From assembly GCA_009705165.1 (NCBI GenBank), contig WLCU01000062.1:1-6414 (forward strand): a stretch of DNA of 6,414 nucleotides, written 5' to 3'. This document shows, one piece after another, positions 4,962 through 6,414 of the stretch (its first letter is position 1; the number at the start of each line of letters is the position of its first letter). Under the pieces are notes generated by a model, which saw only the letters and a program-made list of their open reading frames with translations, was not told the DNA's origin and did not search any database. The translations under genes and the position numbers were made by a program. This DNA comes from Actinomycetota bacterium (lineage in GTDB: Bacteria > Actinomycetota > Actinomycetes > Nanopelagicales > Nanopelagicaceae).

Positions 4962-6258
4962 ACCGCTAGGTGCCTCTTATTGGAAACTATGGACCGCCAC
5001 AGCTATTTCAAATCTGGGAGATGGCGTTTCGATGGTTGCTTATCCATGGCTTGCATCTGCAGTGACTCGTTCACCAATGTTGATTGCTGCAGCAGGTTTT
5101 GCTTCTCGATTACCATGGCTTGTTTTTACCCTTCATGCAGGGGTCTTAACTGATCGATTTGATCGCCGCAAGCTCATTGTGGGGATGGATTTCATGCGCG
5201 GATGCTTAACCGTGTGCGTTGGAGCCATTGTTTTTCTCAATCGGGCCTCTCTTCCTTCACTCGATGAACTTACGTCGCTCACCGATTTAGAAACTAATTG
5301 GCCGCTTTATCTGATCTTATTAGTGACAGCTTTTCTTTTTGGATTAGCCGAAGTATTGCGCGATAACAGTGCACAGACATTGATGCCTTCAGTTGTAGAT
5401 AAAGAAAACCTTGAGACCGCAAATAGTCGAATGTGGTCGGCTGAATCGCTTACAAATAGTTTTATCGGTCCACCCGTAGGTTCTTTGCTAATCGGAGTTG
5501 CAATATTTGTTCCATTTTTCTTCGACGCCGCATCATTTTTTATTGCTGTAGCTTTAATCGCAACTTTAAAGGGGAGTTTCAAGCCAGTTTCAGATGATAA
5601 GCCACGAGAAAAAATCAACTTTAAATCTCAGATTAAAGAAGGCTTCACTTGGCTTTGGGCTCATCCTCTATTGCGCCCGATGGCCATAATTTTGGGATCG
5701 ATGAACGGTCTAGGAACTTTGGTGGGAGCGGTTTATATTTTATTTGCACAAGAAGTTTTACATACGTCCGTTTTTACTTTTGCCGTTCTCGGAACCGCGG
5801 GCGCAGTTGGTGGAACCGTTGGTGGATTACTTGCACCAAAAGTATCTGCCAAATTAGGAAGTGGACCATCATTGGCACTTGCACTTGCTGCATTTCCAAT
5901 CGGTGCATTAATTATCGGACTAACAAGTTCTTGGCAGGTTGTCTGGGTGTTAACGGTGGTTGAAAGTTTTGTCGCGGTTTTATGGAACACCATCACGGTC
6001 TCATTGCGCCAAAGTATTATTCCGACGCATTTATTGGGTCGAGTTAACAGTGTGTATCGATTCTTTGCCTGGGGTTCGATCCCAATTGGAATGGGCCTTG
6101 GTGGTGGATTAGTTGCTGTGATGACCCACTTTGTCTCACGGGAGTCGGCGCTTCGAAGCCCATATTTTGTCTCGGCCGTTTTGGGTCTACTCCTTTGGGC
6201 AATTGCCGCGCCTCGGCTGACCACGGCCAAAATAGAGGCGGCGCGCACTCAAAGTTAA
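4954..6258 (+). CDS. Major facilitator superfamily exporter, DHA3 / MFS_3 type (second of pair)
   Basis: A 434-residue, about 12-helix transporter paralogous to the gene before it. Shared landmarks run along the whole length: SNLGDG (19-24), motif A AGVLTDRFDRR (62-72), AEVLRDNSAQTLMP (132-145), NSR (157-159), FIGPPVGS (170-177), and IPTHLLGRVNSVYR with WGSIPIG (356-379). It is longer than its partner mainly because of an enlarged, acidic loop between helices 3 and 4 (about residues 97-115), predicted to be extracytoplasmic. The start codon overlaps the previous stop by 8 nt (4954-4961), so the two are almost surely one transcript with coupled translation. They may act separately on different substrates or together; the sequence does not say. 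The closest known family roles are drug, macrolide or siderophore export. No terminator follows; the gene runs tail-to-tail towards a minus-strand gene 18 nt away. Confidence 0.9.
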   Translation: MSRPLGASYWKLWTATAISNLGDGVSMVAYPWLASAVTRSPMLIAAAGFASRLPWLVFTLHAGVLTDRFDRRKLIVGMDFMRGCLTVCVGAIVFLNRASLPSLDELTSLTDLETNWPLYLILLVTAFLFGLAEVLRDNSAQTLMPSVVDKENLETANSRMWSAESLTNSFIGPPVGSLLIGVAIFVPFFFDAASFFIAVALIATLKGSFKPVSDDKPREKINFKSQIKEGFTWLWAHPLLRPMAIILGSMNGLGTLVGAVYILFAQEVLHTSVFTFAVLGTAGAVGGTVGGLLAPKVSAKLGSGPSLALALAAFPIGALIIGLTSSWQVVWVLTVVESFVAVLWNTITVSLRQSIIPTHLLGRVNSVYRFFAWGSIPIGMGLGGGLVAVMTHFVSRESALRSPYFVSAVLGLLLWAIAAPRLTTAKIEAARTQS

Positions 6259-6276
6259 ACGCTTAGCCGTACATAC

Positions 6277-6414
6277 CTATTTATTACGGCAATCGTTACA
6301 AAAGCCACGCTCATGCAAGTTGGTGGCGTATTGCATGCACCCTGCGGCGTAAGGCAGACTCGGCCCACCAAAAGCGCCTATGGGGCAGGTCGACTCTCCA
6401 CAGACGCTTTTACT
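6277..6414 (-). CDS. C-terminal end of a cysteine-rich protein (5' end outside window)
   Basis: Read from the right edge on the minus strand, the frame stays open for 45 residues to a TAG at 6277-6279. It contains five cysteines with spacing C-x4-C-x15-C-x12-C-x2-C, ending CNDCRNK, plus one His (LHERG). This looks like a small zinc-binding or iron-sulfur segment. Tight tail-to-tail placement (18 nt) after the MFS gene matches the compact style elsewhere in the window. Base composition is visibly more GC-rich than the MFS genes. An open frame of this length can occur by chance, and the opposite strand is also open here, so the call rests on the cysteine pattern and layout. No family was recognised. 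Confidence 0.45.
   Translation of the reverse strand, partial: SKSVCGESTCPIGAFGGPSLPYAAGCMQYATNLHERGFCNDCRNK

Noticed and set aside
4940..4970. Frameshifted single long transporter instead of two genes
   Set aside because: Each gene contains a complete two-half MFS with its own motif A and C-terminal motifs, so the overlap is a normal gene junction.
5733..6248. Long minus-strand open frame (171 codons) opposite the second MFS gene
   Set aside because: It lies fully antisense to conserved MFS helices and the IPTHLLGR motif, its product is unlike any known protein, and it has no supporting start signal.
6259..6414. Plus-strand open frame continuing after the second MFS stop
   Set aside because: It follows a TAA, has no start signal with a Shine-Dalgarno, and its product shows no recognisable pattern, whereas the minus strand has ordered cysteines.

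Overview
The window looks like a piece of a compact, moderate-to-low GC actinobacterial genome. Four things point that way: short intergenic gaps, 4-8 nt gene overlaps, GTG/TTG starts, and a possible leaderless gene. The style resembles streamlined freshwater Actinobacteria (acI / Nanopelagicales type). That placement is inferred from base composition and protein style only; no marker gene is present to prove it.

Region 1 (1-2595) is phosphate uptake. It holds the 3' end of pstA (membrane permease), a complete pstB (ATPase) overlapping it by 4 nt, and after a 118-nt regulatory gap a complete pstS-like phosphate-binding protein. The gap carries a cluster of GTTCACC-like repeats that could be a PhoP-type Pho box. 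pstS has a strong Shine-Dalgarno and ends at a textbook intrinsic terminator. PstS would capture phosphate outside the membrane, PstA (with PstC, off the window) forms the channel, and PstB powers import. PstS has a Sec-type signal peptide with no lipobox cysteine, and it sits last rather than first in the cluster.

Region 2 (2596-3679) holds a DinB/YfiT-like putative metal-dependent enzyme on the plus strand. It converges, with a 4-nt stop-codon overlap, on a minus-strand gene for a small multi-pass membrane protein, possibly of the VTT/DedA type.

Region 3 (3680-6258) starts with a 58-nt divergent promoter gap. Two paralogous major-facilitator exporters of the DHA3 / MFS_3 (EntS-, MefA-like) kind follow, overlapping by 8 nt and probably translated together. 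Their substrate cannot be read from the sequence.

Region 4 (6259-6414) is an 18-nt gap followed by the likely C-terminal end of a cysteine-rich minus-strand protein that runs off the window. No rRNA, tRNA, insertion sequence, CRISPR array or phage feature was seen. Most of the window is ordinary core metabolism. The points most worth checking are the Pho-box-like array, the non-lipidated PstS with a recent in-frame duplication, the tandem exporter pair, and the cysteine-rich fragment at the right edge.
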